Assembly: GCA_002305255.1 (NCBI GenBank)
Contig: DBQN01000031.1
Location: forward strand, 384 to 26,616
DNA length: 26,233 bases
Direction of reading: 5' to 3'
Origin: Firmicutes bacterium UBA1393
GTDB taxonomy: Bacteria; Bacillota; DTU025
The stretch's first letter is position 1. Every line of letters starts with the position of its first letter. Positions 15,117 through 22,705 of this stretch are shown here, one piece after another. The notes under the pieces were generated by a model. The model saw nothing but the letters and a program-made list of their open reading frames with translations, made no database searches and was not told the origin of the DNA. The translations under genes and the position numbers were made by a program.

Positions 15117-18002
15117 TCACCGGGCGACGCTGTCTATCTGCTCAAGCAGTCTCCTCAGTAGATCTGCAAACTCGTCATACAGCTGCGCTATGTCGTCTTC
15201 CTTCTCCTCATTGAGTGCTCTATACAATGACACGGCTACGGCATGAAGTGAGCCGGCGCCGATACTGCCGGAACTACCCTTCAGCTTGTGTACGATCTGC
15301 GCGGCATCAGCGTATCTCCTATCACGAACTGCAGCTCCGAGGTTCTCCAGGGTATCCCGGTTCTCTCTGCGGTACTCAAGCAACACTTGATGATACAGCT
15401 CTTCATTGCCGCCCACGTTTGTCACACCCTGTTGCCGGTCGAGGATGTACGAGTCAGCTTCGCCTTCGCTGTCAGGTTCACTCTCAAGGATGATGTCGCT
15501 GATGGTCTGAATGAAGCGATCAGGATCAAATGGCTTGCTGATGTAGTGGTATATGCCACTCTGCTCGCACTTATTTCGAACACCCAGAACAACGTCTGCC
15601 GTCATTGCCACGATGGGAACCGTGGTTGAGATCTCTCGGATCTTCTCCGCAGCTTCGTAGCCGTTCATGACAGGCATGTGAAGATCCATCAACACAAGAT
15701 CGATCTTGTGTTTGTGCTCACGATATTGCTCTACGGCTTCTTGCCCATCGTTTGCGATGATAGACTCGATCCCCACCCGCTCCAACAGCGACTTCGCAAT
15801 CAACTGATTGGTCTTGTTGTCTTCTGCCAGCAATACATGGTGCGGCCTCGTGAGCTTCGCCGGACGGACTTCTCGGCTGGCCGAGGGCTGGGAGCCTGAC
15901 ACTGCTTTGAGGTTGAAGATATCGAGAATCCCATTGAGCAGTATCGACGGCATGATGGGCTTGCCGACGCCAATGTCGATTCCACGCTCGTTCAGTTGAT
16001 CGAAGAGATCTTCGCGCATCATCGGCAAGAGCACCATGAGCTTTGGAAGCTTGGCGATCTTCCTGTTGCTCCGCAATGCCTCAATGAACTGGAACCCACC
16101 TTCAGCCGGAGTATCGTAATCGATGATGAATAGGTCGAATGGCTTGGCGAAGGTGCCGTTTGCCACTTCGAGCATGCTGACGGCACTAGCCTCTGAACTG
16201 GTGAGTTCACAGTGCATTCCGAAGGCACCCAAGTAGCCTGCAATAAGATTGATGTTGGCGCCTGACTTCTCGAGGACTAGGGTTCTGACATCACGGAAGT
16301 GATGGGCCGACAAGGCCTGTCGGTACACCTGCTCTCTCTCCTCGTCAACACTGAGTGACAGTCGAATGATGAATGTGGAGCCCTCGCCGGGAGTGCTGAA
16401 CACCTCTATCTCTCCACCCATCAGGTCCAGCAGGTTCTTGACTATCGACAGCCCCAGTCCTGAGCCTCCAAAGCGCCGGTTGATGCTGCTGTCGCCCTGC
16501 TCGAAGGGTGTGAACAGCCTGGCCATTTGCTCTTCCGACATTCCTATGCCTGTGTCTTTGATGATGACTGACACATGGTAGATGTCGTTTTCCTTTGCCA
16601 CCAGCCGAATGTCTAGCGACACTTCACCGGCCGTGGTGAACTTGGCCGCGTTATTCAGGACATTGAGCAACACCTGTTCGATGCGCTTTGAGTCGCCGAG
16701 GAACCAGTTGGGAACTTGAGGGTCCCTAGTCAACCTGAAGCCGATTCCCTGTTCGTTAATCTTGTAAGAGACGATACTGACTACATTCTGAATCACCTGA
16801 TCCATGCTGAAGGGCGCGACCTGAATCTCGACCTTGCCCGCCTCGATCGCAGAGAAGTCGAGAATGTCGTTGATGATGCTCAGCATGCTATTCGCCGCCT
16901 GGGTGATCCGGTCAATATACATGCTCTGCGTCAGCGAAATCTCAGTCTTCTTCAACAAGTATGACATGCCTGTGATGGCATTCAGGGGCGTCCTGATCTC
17001 GTGCGACATTCTTGCCATCGCACTTGACTTGAACTCGTTTGCCTTGTCAGCTTCGCGCTTCGCCTGCTCCAGGTCTATTTGGATCTGCTTTCTGTGCTGG
17101 ATCTCTCTCTGCAGCCTCACAATCCAAAAACCAGAGACGCCAAGGGCAACAGCAACCAGACCACCGATGATAGAGAGTGTGCGGATGAGCGGCCCGTAGT
17201 CTATGTGGGTATCCAGCTCGATCCACTTGTTGTTGATGGCGGTCCTTTCAGCCTGGGGAATCGAGTCCAAGGCCTTATTAAGGATGCTTATGAGTTCAGG
17301 CCAGTCCCTTCGGACAGCGAAATACAGGGCCTGCTGCTTCTCGGCCTCGAAAGACACGAACCTCAGACCAGTCATCGCATGCAGACGAACCAGGTAACTC
17401 GTGGTGGCGAGGTTTCCCACAAACGCTCTCTCGGTGCTGGTTGCGACGGCAGTAAGCCCGGCTTCCACAGAGTCGTAGAGGCTGAGGTTTATGCCGGGGA
17501 AAGACATCAAGTAGCTGTGATGCGAACTGTTTCGCTGCACAGCCACTGTTAGCCCCACCAAGTCATCTATGCCCGATATCTCTGTTTCGGTGTCGCGAGT
17601 TACGATTACTCTCTTGTAGTAGTAGTACGGTTCCGAGAAGAGGAAGTATTGCTGCCGTTCGTCTGTTTTGCCGATGGCGGGCAGTACGTCAACGCCCCCG
17701 CTCAGCGCCAGGTCGTAGGCTTCGGGCCACGCGAGGCCCCTGACAACCTCGAATCGCAGACCGGTCCTTTCGGAGATCAAGGCAAGGTAGTCGGCGGCGA
17801 TCCCCTTGTACTCGCCATCTTCAGCTATGAACTCAAAGGGCACAAATCCAGGGTCGACGCCGAGTCGGATCACCGGATGAGCTTCCATGAAGGCGAGCTC
17901 ATTCTTTGTCCAGCTGATATCATCCTCTGCACCAAAGCATGGTACTGCTATGGCCGCCAGCATGACTAGCGCGAGAACGATGAAACCCCTGCGACAGACC
18001 AC
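15117..18002 (-). CDS. BvgS-like hybrid histidine kinase (SBP3-TM-HisKA-HATPase-REC-REC-Hpt)
   Basis: This 961-aa membrane sensor has a signal-like N-terminus (1-24) and an extracytoplasmic family-3 solute-binding domain (about 40-265; VDPGFVPFEF, LPAIGKTDERQQYFLFSEPY). One membrane helix (273-296) and a coiled coil follow. The HisKA H-box is FKSSAMARMSHEIRTPLNAI with His334. The HATPase has NAAKFT, DTGIGM and FGGSGLGLSIV. Receiver 1 keeps its aspartate (FIIDYDTP) and lysine but has Glu-Lys for the acidic pair. Receiver 2 is complete (Glu727/Asp728, Asp773, Lys823). The Hpt domain has HKLKGSSGS with His905. The family relays phosphate His-Asp-His-Asp after sensing a small molecule, often an amino acid. 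The start is GTG at 18000-18002 after GGGGAGG. The EAL regulator downstream is its probable output. Confidence 0.94.
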   Translation of the reverse strand: MVCRRGFIVLALVMLAAIAVPCFGAEDDISWTKNELAFMEAHPVIRLGVDPGFVPFEFIAEDGEYKGIAADYLALISERTGLRFEVVRGLAWPEAYDLALSGGVDVLPAIGKTDERQQYFLFSEPYYYYKRVIVTRDTETEISGIDDLVGLTVAVQRNSSHHSYLMSFPGINLSLYDSVEAGLTAVATSTERAFVGNLATTSYLVRLHAMTGLRFVSFEAEKQQALYFAVRRDWPELISILNKALDSIPQAERTAINNKWIELDTHIDYGPLIRTLSIIGGLVAVALGVSGFWIVRLQREIQHRKQIQIDLEQAKREADKANEFKSSAMARMSHEIRTPLNAITGMSYLLKKTEISLTQSMYIDRITQAANSMLSIINDILDFSAIEAGKVEIQVAPFSMDQVIQNVVSIVSYKINEQGIGFRLTRDPQVPNWFLGDSKRIEQVLLNVLNNAAKFTTAGEVSLDIRLVAKENDIYHVSVIIKDTGIGMSEEQMARLFTPFEQGDSSINRRFGGSGLGLSIVKNLLDLMGGEIEVFSTPGEGSTFIIRLSLSVDEEREQVYRQALSAHHFRDVRTLVLEKSGANINLIAGYLGAFGMHCELTSSEASAVSMLEVANGTFAKPFDLFIIDYDTPAEGGFQFIEALRSNRKIAKLPKLMVLLPMMREDLFDQLNERGIDIGVGKPIMPSILLNGILDIFNLKAVSGSQPSASREVRPAKLTRPHHVLLAEDNKTNQLIAKSLLERVGIESIIANDGQEAVEQYREHKHKIDLVLMDLHMPVMNGYEAAEKIREISTTVPIVAMTADVVLGVRNKCEQSGIYHYISKPFDPDRFIQTISDIILESEPDSEGEADSYILDRQQGVTNVGGNEELYHQVLLEYRRENRDTLENLGAAVRDRRYADAAQIVHKLKGSSGSIGAGSLHAVAVSLYRALNEEKEDDIAQLYDEFADLLRRLLEQIDSVAR

Positions 18003-18224
18003 AACGCCACCTCCCCTTGTTCCTCACACTCTTACCTGGTAGAGGACAGGAGTCCACAGGAGAATCGAAACCTTCAGTGCCAGTGGGCCATCTCGGTCTG
18101 CCAACGAAATTCTCATTTATTCCGCGTTTTCCTGCATCCACTTCATAATCGTCCGTACATGGTGAAAGGTCGCATGATGCGGCGAGACCGGGTGAAGGAC
18201 CGTGTGAAGGCGTCTAGTAAGTGG

Positions 18225-19004
18225 CTAGTCTGAGTGTCGCGCCGCCGGAATAACGCTGGAACAGGGAACGCCCACCAGGCACTTGCCGCACACATCAGTC
18301 GCGGCGGCTATGTCGGAGTGCAGAGCGTCGTTGTGAAGGCACATTTCGTGGCACTTGAACCTGTCGAAACCGTTGACTGTCAGGGCATCATTCACGCACC
18401 GCTCAACACACTTGCCGCATCTGCCAGTGCGCTTATGCAGGCAATACTCGATGCCGGGCCGCCTCGTCGGCGCCACGACTAGGTCAGTCACGAAGGTCCC
18501 TATCCTGCCGCAGCACCCTCTCTCGGTTATGAGCATGTTGTTGAGTCCGAAGGTGCCGAGGCCGGCGATATAGGCAACGTGACGATGCGACCAGTCACTG
18601 ATCAGCCGTTCCGGACTGTAATTGTGCGTGGGTGGCGTGATGCACGCCTTGTGGCCTATCGCCCGCAACTCATCACTGATGTGCGAGTTCAAGTCGGATA
18701 TCAGCTGATTGGTTTCGACGTACGCCCTAGCCCATGCCGACGAAGCGTCCCTGCCCTCGACATTGCTTCTCACTATGGCGTCATCGAAAGGCACGAAATA
18801 GGCCACGACGGTTCTGGCGTCGGGCAGTAGATCCGCAGGCATCGCATGAGACGGACTCACTACCTCTTTGAGCCTGAGGAACATCTCATCCGCGGCGTCC
18901 GCGTACGCCACCAGTGGCTTGCCCCACCTTGTTTGGACGCCCTCCGTCTCGCACCTGCGTTCTACGTAGCGCTCGATCATGGTGAGTATCTGTGATCCAT
19001 CCAT
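18225..19004 (-). CDS. QueG-like (epoxyqueuosine reductase-related) 4Fe-4S protein
   Basis: This 259-aa protein resembles the cobalamin-binding and ferredoxin parts of epoxyqueuosine reductase but is much shorter than QueG (about 380 aa). AGLGTFGLNNMLITERGCCG (148-167, first residue Gly148 in the LG block) is the family landmark before the cluster domain. Two cysteine groups follow: Cys188, Cys196, Cys199, Cys203 (CGKCVERC) with Cys218 and Cys222, then Cys239, Cys242 and Cys248 (CGKCLVGVPC). These could hold two [4Fe-4S] clusters. Short QueG-like proteins in anaerobes are often annotated as QueG, but their function is not established. The ATG is at 19002-19004, eight bases after GGAGG, and the SD begins just after the stop of the HEAT-like gene (13-nt gap). 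The two are surely co-transcribed. Confidence 0.8.
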   Translation of the reverse strand: MDGSQILTMIERYVERRCETEGVQTRWGKPLVAYADAADEMFLRLKEVVSPSHAMPADLLPDARTVVAYFVPFDDAIVRSNVEGRDASSAWARAYVETNQLISDLNSHISDELRAIGHKACITPPTHNYSPERLISDWSHRHVAYIAGLGTFGLNNMLITERGCCGRIGTFVTDLVVAPTRRPGIEYCLHKRTGRCGKCVERCVNDALTVNGFDRFKCHEMCLHNDALHSDIAAATDVCGKCLVGVPCSSVIPAARHSD

Positions 19005-19017
19005 TGCCCTACCCTCC

Positions 19018-19761
19018 CTATGTCATTCGTGCCAGCCACCGTGCGACCCAATCCGGATCTACCGCTTGGAGCCGGTTCTTCTTCAGGTTCTCTCGCATGA
19101 TCCACCTGATATCCTTGTCATCGACTGCGAACCATCTTTCCATCACCTTCTTGCCCTCCGCGGGAAAGGCAACGGCAGCCACGCTCCAGCAGTAGCCAAG
19201 GGCCTTCCGAAGCGCGATGAACTCCTCTGTTCGCCGCTCTTTCTCCGACAAGATGTCGTGAGTCACCTGATCAAGCAGGTTCAGCACTCTGGCAACGTGT
19301 TGCGATTCCTTGAGGAGCCTCGGTTCACACAGCGCCGCCACCGCGGCCCTCCGCTCAAGCAGGTTGCCGTGGCTCCACTTCTCCATCTCCTTTAGGAGCG
19401 CGTCCATGCTCTCGTCGCCGAACCTCTGCAACGCCATGGCCACGCCTTCTCTTACCCTCCACCTCGGGTCAGATGCGTGTATGCGCAGTTCCTCTAGGAC
19501 CTCTGCCTGCCCTTCCGACAGCACTCTCCCAAGGCCGATCACGCCGCACACCGGCAGGAACTCCAGTGTCGAGCCATACGGGGCCTCGTCAGGGCCGTAC
19601 GCAAGGCATCTTCTGAACCTTTCGAGATCTCCCTCCTCGGCTACGGCGTGGGCAAGCTCGAGGTTCGCCCGGGGCCCAGGGAGCCGGGATTCGTCGAGGA
19701 GGTACTGATCCCAGTCGTCGAGCCTCCGCAACACCGACCTGTAGTCGTCCGTCTTTCCCAT
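19018..19761 (-). CDS. HEAT-repeat-like alpha-helical protein of unknown function
   Basis: This 247-aa protein appears all-helical and soluble, with no signal peptide or membrane segment. Residues about 85-150 show HEAT-like repeats (SDPRWRVREGVAMALQRFG, then LLERRAAVAALCEPRLL). It resembles the DNA alkylation repair / HEAT group in general pattern, but I cannot identify its catalytic residues. The start is ATG at 19759-19761, seven bases after AGGAGG. The gene is followed after 13 nt by the QueG-like iron-sulfur protein. QueG enzymes characterised in Firmicutes carry a C-terminal HEAT-like domain, so the two adjacent genes could supply these parts as separate chains. That link is inference. 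Confidence 0.75.
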   Translation of the reverse strand: MGKTDDYRSVLRRLDDWDQYLLDESRLPGPRANLELAHAVAEEGDLERFRRCLAYGPDEAPYGSTLEFLPVCGVIGLGRVLSEGQAEVLEELRIHASDPRWRVREGVAMALQRFGDESMDALLKEMEKWSHGNLLERRAAVAALCEPRLLKESQHVARVLNLLDQVTHDILSEKERRTEEFIALRKALGYCWSVAAVAFPAEGKKVMERWFAVDDKDIRWIMRENLKKNRLQAVDPDWVARWLARMT

Positions 19762-19792
19762 GCTCGTCCCTCCTGTTGGCGCCGCCGTTGGC

Positions 19793-19811
19793 GCTGGCCA
19801 CCGCGGCCAGC
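19793..19811. other. Intergenic hairpin GCTGGCC-(5)-GGCCAGC
   Basis: A perfect 7-bp stem with a 5-nt loop lies in the 84-nt gap between the DUF3298-type gene and the HEAT-like gene. The neighbouring bases also carry a direct repeat of TTGGCGC (19777-19783 and 19788-19794). No T-run follows, so it is more likely a processing or attenuation hairpin than a full terminator. Confidence 0.35.
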
Positions 19812-19845
19812 CCCTCCAACCTCAATATCTCGCCTCATATCGGCG

Positions 19846-20934
19846 TCAGTTCGCCCGCGCCCCGGCGGCCACGGGCGCTGCAGGTCCACCCATGTCCACC
19901 AGTCCCTTCAGTGCCGACCACGCCACTCGCACGTGATAGGTGCCCTCGGCGTAGGCGCCAACATCGTAGGGGGCGAAGTAGAAGTCGAGACCCACCGGGC
20001 CCACGGCGAAGCGGGCCAACATCTCCTCGTCAAGGGCGGTGATCTCACCACTCAGCACGCCGGATGCGCCCTGCGACCTCAGGCTCTTGATGACGTAGTC
20101 AGAGAGCTTCTCCAGCCAACCCGTTCCGGCGATGAACATGTCGCAGAGGCTGAACTCCCGAGGTCCGTCAGCGTCGATGGCCAGGTTGAGCGGCCACGTG
20201 AAGTACATCCCATGGGCGCCTCCGGTGTAAAGAAAGGTGTTCTGCATAATGCTTATGAGGTTCTCGGAGCAATACCAGATCCTCATCTGGGCATCGGCGG
20301 CGAAGAAGAACCAATCCTCCTCTGGCTCGAACAAGCCGAACTCCTGTAGATCATCTGAGACCATGCCCCGCGCCGCCCGCCACGCCCTGGCATCGACCAG
20401 GCTCTGGAGCGCGTCGACTTCGCCTAGCCGCGCAGATGAGTGGAATATGGGCCTGGCAACGGTGACGTCTATGTGGCCGAGGCGCCGCTCGGTGCTCTTC
20501 ACAATCTCGGCCACGGCAATGAGCTCGAAGGGAAGCGAGCGCTTGCCGTCGCCGCTTGTCCACGTGCCTTGCCATGATGACTTCAAGGGATCCAGCTCGC
20601 CGGTGAACCTGCCGGTTACCTTACCGTCGGCGGTGGTCTCTGTCATGCTGATCTTGCCGGCTCTTAAGGAGCCTGCCAGAGAGATCTCAGTGCCTACGGA
20701 ATCGTACCAGTAAGCACCGGTCACCTTGTCACCCTCGATGGTGATCTCCATCTGGTGGGGCGACTTGCCGTCGATCTTACCCGTGTAGTGCAGTGTCACA
20801 GGGCCATAGACCCTGGACGGTTCTTCGAGCCCGGCGGCTCTGCCAGCGCCGGTTGCCATCAGCACCATGATCCCAGCCAGTATCGCCATGCCCCACCATC
20901 GAAGGGCGTGGACGCGAGATTTGTGGACGAGCAT
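19846..20934 (-). CDS. Exported DUF3298/RsiV-like domain protein
   Basis: This 362-aa protein has an N-terminal export signal or membrane anchor (basic start, then WWGMAILAGIMVLMATGAG, cleavage probably near residue 34). Residues about 42-140 hold glycine-rich beta strands (LHYTGKIDG, GAYWYDSVGTEISLAGSL). Residues about 215-345 match the DUF3298 pattern: NTFLYTGGAHGMYF, FSLCDMF and GLDFYFAPYDVGAYAEGTY, as in RsiV and PdaC-type proteins. In RsiV this domain binds lysozyme, but many members have no known ligand. The ATG is at 20932-20934 after GGGAGGG. It starts 27 nt past the CrtI-like oxidoreductase, so the two are co-transcribed. No sigma factor is adjacent, so an anti-sigma role is not supported. 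The extracytoplasmic location is the safest statement. Confidence 0.8.
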   Translation of the reverse strand: MLVHKSRVHALRWWGMAILAGIMVLMATGAGRAAGLEEPSRVYGPVTLHYTGKIDGKSPHQMEITIEGDKVTGAYWYDSVGTEISLAGSLRAGKISMTETTADGKVTGRFTGELDPLKSSWQGTWTSGDGKRSLPFELIAVAEIVKSTERRLGHIDVTVARPIFHSSARLGEVDALQSLVDARAWRAARGMVSDDLQEFGLFEPEEDWFFFAADAQMRIWYCSENLISIMQNTFLYTGGAHGMYFTWPLNLAIDADGPREFSLCDMFIAGTGWLEKLSDYVIKSLRSQGASGVLSGEITALDEEMLARFAVGPVGLDFYFAPYDVGAYAEGTYHVRVAWSALKGLVDMGGPAAPVAAGARAN

Positions 20935-20961
20935 TGACTGTCCCTCCCCGACGGATCGTCC

Positions 20962-22479
20962 TCAAGCAAAGAACTTGGCGAAGTCCTTCTTGAGGTCAAC
21001 TCCGTCACTTTTCAAGATCTCCTTCGCCAGGTAGTACCCGCTTGCCATGACTCCTGCAACGCCAAAGCCTGGGAATACCCATTGGCCGACCAGGTAGAGA
21101 TCGTCTATGTCCGTTCTCTGCCTGAGGAACTTGCCGTAGTCGCGTTGTGTGATGGACCACCCCATGAACGAACCGTTCTTGCTGTAAGTGTATCTTTCAA
21201 AGGTGAGAGGAGTGGAGAGCTCGTGATGTACCAGTGCATTGGTAAAGCCTGTGCCCAGGTGCTGTTCGATGCGATGCAGCAGCGTCGCCTCTACTTCCTG
21301 CTTCAGGGCGCGGTAGCTTTGGCCTCGCTTGCGCCCCGCTTCAGTCTCCCAGAAGTTGTGGTATTCGTAGCTGATAGGAATGATCGCCACCAGGGGGCGG
21401 AACTCGTCGCCCTCTATGCCGGGGTATACGTTGATGCAGATAGGCGCTGTATCAGGCCTGTACTCGCCCGTCGTCATCCTGTAGTCGCGGGTCGACACGA
21501 TGCTGATGCTCTCGAGATCACCGAGCGAGTATCTGCTCTCATCAAGGGCCATAAACAGCGCGGCGGCCGGCTCGAAGATCCTCCTGCGCGCGATGGCCGC
21601 CTTCATCCTTGCCTTTGCGGCCACCGTATCGGGGATCCACTCATATGTGAACTGCGGTGATACGTTACTAATCACTGCGCCGCGATACACGCTGCCATCT
21701 GTGGTTCTCACCCCACACGCCCGCCCATTGCCGATGAGTATCTCGGCAACCTCGGCGTTCAGCTTGAGCTCCCCACCCTGGTTTCTCAAGCTTTCGACTG
21801 CCGCATCCGGGATCGCCTGCATGCCCGCTACTGGGTACCGGCTCTCGCCGTACACGCTCCACTGGTAGGCGAAGGCCATGAATACCATCGGATAGGGAGC
21901 TTTCGAGTAGACCGCCGTCTTCAGCTCATCACACGTTGTCAGCGAGTCGAGCACCCTGCGCGCGTCCTTATTGCCATACTTCATGAACATGGGACGCTGC
22001 CTCATCGCATTCATGCCGAACTTGACCAGCTGAAAGAGGGTCATATCATACGGCGGTTCGGGAGCCTCCTTTCCGGAGTGCATCTCCTTGTTTATGGCGT
22101 GCATGATGTCGAGAACGCGGTTCACGTCATCCCTGTTCTTCGGGAACTGCTCAAGGAGACTCTCCCGCACCTTCCCGGCCTCGATATCGAACTCGGTGCC
22201 GTCAATGAAGCATTTTAGGTTGCCGCGCAATGGCCGAGTCGGCACCTGCGACGCGCCCCAGAACTCTAGGAACTGCGGTATCGTTTGCCCTTCGTCGAGC
22301 TCGTACAACCCGAGGATGCCCAGGTCAAAGTGGACCCCTCTTCGGGCGAAGGAGGTCACCAGCCCTCCCGGAATACTGTGCTTCTCAAGGACCAGCACCT
22401 TCTTGCCGTACTTGGCGAGGAAGTTGGCGACGCTCAGCCCGCCCATCCCGGCCCCGATGACGACGTAATCATACTGCAT
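20962..22479 (-). CDS. CrtI-like (phytoene desaturase family) FAD-dependent oxidoreductase, copy 2
   Basis: This 505-aa flavoprotein has the FAD Rossmann fold at the N-terminus (YVVIGAGMGGLSVANFLAK, residues 5-23, then LEKHSIPGGLVTSF). The matching C-terminal segment is DDLYLVGQWVFPGFGVAGVM. The overall plan equals that of the oxidoreductase at 10306-11814, including SIPGGL after the first fold and a late MGW motif (FMGWSITQRDYGKFL versus APMGWLPTTANFGKSL). The two are clear paralogues but not recent copies. I start it at ATG 22477-22479, next to the Rossmann strand. GTG at 22489-22491 is possible, and the ribosome-binding site is weak either way. The substrate is unknown, and enzymes of this group act on polyenes or long-chain lipids. 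An exported DUF3298 protein follows at 27 nt. Confidence 0.9.
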   Translation of the reverse strand: MQYDYVVIGAGMGGLSVANFLAKYGKKVLVLEKHSIPGGLVTSFARRGVHFDLGILGLYELDEGQTIPQFLEFWGASQVPTRPLRGNLKCFIDGTEFDIEAGKVRESLLEQFPKNRDDVNRVLDIMHAINKEMHSGKEAPEPPYDMTLFQLVKFGMNAMRQRPMFMKYGNKDARRVLDSLTTCDELKTAVYSKAPYPMVFMAFAYQWSVYGESRYPVAGMQAIPDAAVESLRNQGGELKLNAEVAEILIGNGRACGVRTTDGSVYRGAVISNVSPQFTYEWIPDTVAAKARMKAAIARRRIFEPAAALFMALDESRYSLGDLESISIVSTRDYRMTTGEYRPDTAPICINVYPGIEGDEFRPLVAIIPISYEYHNFWETEAGRKRGQSYRALKQEVEATLLHRIEQHLGTGFTNALVHHELSTPLTFERYTYSKNGSFMGWSITQRDYGKFLRQRTDIDDLYLVGQWVFPGFGVAGVMASGYYLAKEILKSDGVDLKKDFAKFFA

Positions 22480-22608
22480 TGCCGGCACCACCCATCAGCT
22501 ATCCAAGACTCAATCAATAAACATTATATCAGCAAGACTGAGGGGCTTTTCGTGGGCAATGCAGGGCGGGCCTTCGGCGCCAGCCGCCGCATGCGTGTGC
22601 GAAGTGTT

Positions 22609-22647
22609 CGAGACCGACACCGTGATCACGCTCAGCAGTCGGTCTCG
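22609..22647. promoter_or_regulatory. Nested inverted repeat between the PAS kinase and the CrtI-like gene
   Basis: CGAGACCGAC (22609-22618) and GTCGGTCTCG (22638-22647) are a perfect 10-bp inverted repeat around 19 nt. The loop contains a second perfect palindrome, CGTGATCACG (22621-22630). No T-run follows on either strand. It lies about 130 nt before the oxidoreductase start and about 60 nt past the kinase stop, so it could be an operator for the oxidoreductase operon or an unusual transcript end. Confidence 0.4.
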
Positions 22648-22705
22648 CGTGGCGTCAGACAGAGCGTAACGTCCCTGCCTGATGTTCTCCTTACGGTTGG
22701 CGATT

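Noticed and set aside
19846..20934. RsiV-like anti-sigma factor
   Set aside because: The domain resembles RsiV, but there is no sigma-factor gene beside it and no cytoplasmic sigma-binding segment before the signal sequence.
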